Part shown: positions 19,101 to 21,316 of the stretch, in pieces
Layout: every line of letters starts with the position of its first letter
How positions within the stretch are numbered: the first letter of the stretch is position 1
From: Strongylocentrotus pallidus
Taxonomy: Eukaryota; Echinodermata; Echinoidea; Camarodonta; Strongylocentrotidae
Assembly: GCA_030265145.1 (NCBI GenBank)
Contig: JARBES010000126.1
Span: 4,377,299 to 4,398,614 of the forward strand
Length of the DNA stretch: 21,316 nt
Direction of reading: 5' to 3'
Translations under genes and position numbers: made by a program
The notes under the pieces: generated by a model
Databases searched by the model: none
Seen by the model: only the letters and a program-made list of their open reading frames with translations
What the model was told of the DNA's origin: nothing

Positions 19101-20942
19101 CTGAAGGAGATAAAAAAGGAAAGAGAGAAAACTTTACAATGTCATCATAATTAAAAATTGATTATCAAGAAAAGTCCATTGAAATATTGAATTCATGTTT
19201 AAAGATGTGAAATAAGCAAATATATACTCTGTATTTGATTGATGTGATGAATATTAATAAACTTTGATAATTTAGCTGATGCTCTTGCAATATTCATATG
19301 TTTTAATAAAATACTCACTACGTCTCTTATACTGTATAAACAAACAATTTAACTACTTTCACAACGATGCATCACAAAAATGTTAAGCAGTACCACAGTC
19401 TTTCTACCCATAATACTGTTTGTACATACTGTACATGTTTTACCATCTCTATTCAAACAAAAATACTTTGACATTGATTTCAAACCTAATCATTTGCCTA
19501 CAATAGTTGCAAGGACAAAGATGATTGTTGGTGGGGGGAGTGTTCATACCGAGAAGTAAGCCATTGGTTGGATGACATCAGTGTATCTCCTCATAGCTTC
19601 CATGATATGATGAGGTTCAATGGCACGGTACTGACTCAAGGCAGCTAGAGATGAACTACGATCCTGTAAGATACAATACATAAATACATTTATAAAGTTC
19701 CTAGCATGATTTGATGAAAAAAGGCTTCATAAGATTACAATACACTATTTCCTTAATGATGACTTGTAATGCTATTATTTTTCATTCATGATGTTTGAGA
19801 TGTTTATGGCCAGACGAATCGATCACAATAATTTAATAGACTACCGGTAGACACTTTTTAAGATGTCTTTGCATGACACATAGACATGATACTAAATATA
19901 CAACAGAGAAAGAAAGCATTCATTTCCTTTTGAAATAATTGCATCACTTAACTATAAATGTATGTTTCATAAACATAAAGACACATATTTCTGTTAGTGT
20001 ACCTTTTTCTTTTTCTTTGATTTTGACTTTGAAGTCCCTCCTGGCGTAAGAGGAGCCTTGGTATCTCCCTGCGACTGTGATGAACTATCCGAGTTGTTGC
20101 TATTATTAGAAGCACTCAGGTTGCCTCCATTGCCATTGCCATTGGTGGAGGAGAGGAAGGGTGATACCATTTTATCTGTGGGGGACTTGGGGGAAGATGG
20201 GACAGGAGACTGTGAGGGAGTGGTGGGTGGGGTGTTGGCTGATTTGAGTTTGGCATGGTGGGGATGTGTGGCTAAGGGTGAGAGGTTACTGAAATAGATA
20301 GGGGTCATGGATTTGGATATGGGGTCACAAGGTGAAACTAGCATGTCCCTCTGGACAAGCAAAGAGAGATCCACAATCTGAGGATGATAGTGAAAGAGAA
20401 CAAAAAATGATTGCAAGACATGTGATTATAAAATTAGACAAGTCTACAAAAACACAATATTTGGAACATGCATCATCCTTCTCCACTGCACCTAATGAAA
20501 GAGCTGATGATTTCAAGATTGGTTTTGGCAGAATGTTTGGTGAACGCTGCGAAACAGAAACCTTTGGCTTACATGTACAAAACCCAAAATTACAAGGTAA
20601 TAACACATGTTTAAAGTGTGAATTTAATTAACTTTTTTCCCTTCTATTATATAAATCTTACAATTTTAGTCTCAAAAGTATCACTCCATTAGCTGAGACA
20701 TATACACCACCTAACAAATAAATAAAAACACACAAAATGAAACATACAGATAATGATCAGCCCCTTCCATTTCATCCCTGACATGGAAGCATTCAAAGTA
20801 ACATGATTTTAAGGTTGAGAGGGACTCACCTGTGCTACTGTTTCATGAGCCAGAAAGCCTACAATCTCCATAGCGAAAGCATTAGGTTTAGGCTCCAGGT
20901 TTCCAATGTCCAACCATTCCTTGAACTTGCTCGCTTTCTTGA
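19059..20942 (-). CDS. SUPT3H: SUPT3H (SPT3 homologue, SAGA subunit), C-terminal exons
   Basis: On the minus strand the exons are 20942-20830, 20377-20003, 19663-19550 and probably 19100-19059. The first gives [20 protein letters not shown] and [15 protein letters not shown], and the next continues [12 protein letters not shown]. This closely follows the vertebrate SUPT3H block KKASKFRDWLD...ETVAQLVDLALLVRQDM as I remember it. The third exon ([20 protein letters not shown]) matches its C-terminal helix. SPT3 is known as a histone-fold subunit of the SAGA transcriptional coactivator in the nucleus; the N-terminal histone-fold part must lie beyond 21316. Between the conserved blocks there is a long Pro/Ser/Thr- and Asn-rich linker. 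The gene is convergent with the CFAP47 copy. I am confident of the family and less sure of the last short exon. Confidence 0.85.
19101..19549 (-). other. SUPT3H intron before the terminal exon
   Basis: It has GT (19549-19548) and AG ends on the minus strand. A C-run lies near the donor (minus-strand CTCCCCCCAC). Its second codon in the upstream frame is TGA. Confidence 0.55.
19550..19663 (-). CDS. SUPT3H: SUPT3H exon (C-terminal helix)
   Basis: The minus-strand acceptor 'tatcttacag' ends at 19664 and the donor TCG|GTATGA follows 19550. It is 38 codons at phase 0: [38 protein letters not shown]. It aligns with the SUPT3H C-terminal helix. The intron's first bases encode Val and then TGA, so retention of the next intron would end the protein one residue later. 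Confidence 0.84.
19664..20002 (-). other. SUPT3H intron between linker and C-terminal helix exons
   Basis: GT-AG intron of 339 bp, phase 0. Nothing else is seen in it. Confidence 0.75.
20003..20377 (-). CDS. SUPT3H: SUPT3H exon (helix end plus low-complexity linker)
   Basis: The minus-strand acceptor 'catcctcag' ends at 20378 and the donor 'AAG|GTACAC' follows 20003. It is 125 codons at phase 0. It starts [20 protein letters not shown] and [17 protein letters not shown] disordered stretch follows ([20 protein letters not shown], then Asn/Gly/Ser runs), and it ends with a basic KSKSKKKKK run that may act as a nuclear localisation signal. The linker sequence is not conserved in the vertebrate proteins as I remember them; only its proline/serine character is shared. 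Confidence 0.85.
20378..20829 (-). other. SUPT3H intron between core helix and linker exons
   Basis: GT-AG intron of 452 bp, phase 0. A chance open frame on the plus strand overlaps it but resembles no family I know. Confidence 0.75.
20830..20942 (-). CDS. SUPT3H: SUPT3H exon (conserved helical core)
   Basis: On the minus strand the acceptor 'gttcccttttcag' ends at 20943 and the donor 'CAG|GTGAGT' follows 20830. Two bases complete a split codon, then 37 codons read [37 protein letters not shown]. This is the most conserved SUPT3H segment in the window and ends at phase 0, matching the next exon. Confidence 0.88.
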
Positions 20943-21316
20943 CTGAAAAGGGAACAAAATGATTTGAAATACCAACAGAGTACAAATATTATAGGTTACA
21001 AACAGACTGAAATTCCTTACAAATTTACCCATACTTCCGAGGAAACTTTCTCCTTCAAAAGAATCTGCCTTTTTTTCAAATACTATGAAGTGTGGGAAGA
21101 GTGTATGTTCATAAAGTTGATTTATTAGTTTATTAAAAAAAAGTATTATATTATAATCATTATAATCATTATAAATGATATTCCAGCATTTCAACTGTTT
21201 TTAATTTAAAGGTGCTGGAAATTCTTATTGCTTCCCCTATATTAAGCCAGTTCACGGTTGCAGTCTGAGCATGAGCAGATAAAGGTCATTGCAGAACAAA
21301 TGTTGAAATACACGGA
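20943..21316 (-). other. SUPT3H upstream intron, partial
   Basis: It contains a short ATAATCATT-type tandem repeat (about 21150-21175) and the beginning of the MITE-like element at 21245. No upstream SUPT3H exon is seen before the window ends. Confidence 0.65.
21245..21316 (-). mobile_element. End of a second copy of the same MITE-like element, cut by the window
   Basis: The sequence AGCCAGTTCACGGTTGCAGT and the following 50 bases match the reverse complement of 4965-5037, including CTGAGCATGAGCAGATAAA. It is preceded by TTAA at 21243-21246, a possible target site. It lies in an upstream intron of SUPT3H. Confidence 0.6.

Noticed and set aside
19994-20002. Extension of the SUPT3H linker exon to a stop (Val-His-stop)
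   Set aside because: A GT donor at 20002 with matching phase to the next conserved exon shows this is intron.
20058-20297. Leucine-rich open frame on the plus strand
   Set aside because: It is the antisense of the SUPT3H Ser/Pro linker; the composition explains it.
20332-20631. 99-codon open frame on the plus strand opposite SUPT3H
   Set aside because: It overlaps a SUPT3H exon end and intron in antisense, resembles no family I know and has no splice or signal context. Chance is the simplest reading.
1-21316. CRISPR arrays, tRNA or rRNA genes, LTR or other virus-like elements
   Set aside because: I searched by eye and found no regular spacer array, cloverleaf, rRNA core or reverse-transcriptase, integrase or capsid-like protein.

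Overview
This looks like nuclear DNA from an echinoderm, most likely a sea urchin of the Strongylocentrotus type. The genes are intron-rich with GT-AG junctions, the intergenic DNA is AT-rich, a SINE with a 'GCGCTATATA...(ATT)n' tail is present, and short inverted-repeat transposons are scattered about. The species is an inference; no marker gene is present.

Region 1 (1-10236, plus strand) holds the last ten coding exons of a CFAP47-like gene (cilia and flagella associated protein 47). All splice phases agree from 191 to the TAA at 7788-7790, giving about 651 C-terminal residues of ASH/MSP-like beta-sandwich repeats. A long 3' UTR-like stretch runs up to a gap of exactly 100 N (10237-10336).

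Region 2 (10337-15690, plus strand) begins with about 750 bp that resembles nothing in copy 1. A second copy of the last four CFAP47 exons, their introns and the 3' UTR follows (11088-15666). Exon lengths are identical to copy 1 (172, 162, 169 and 219 nt), splice phases are kept and the frame is intact. By eye the two copies differ at about 32 coding positions, about 27 of them synonymous. A partial tandem duplication, or a second gene whose 5' part is not seen, fits better than two alleles, but the gap keeps a mis-assembly possible.

Region 3 (15690-18537) is intergenic, with one clear MITE-like element and otherwise no recognised gene.

Region 4 (18538-21316, minus strand) carries the 3' end of SUPT3H (SPT3 homologue, SAGA complex). 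There are three well-supported coding exons and a probable 14-codon terminal exon, convergent with the CFAP47 copy. The N-terminal histone-fold exons lie beyond the window. The two gene families have no known functional link; their adjacency is simply tail-to-tail.

No CRISPR array, tRNA, rRNA or virus-like element was recognised.
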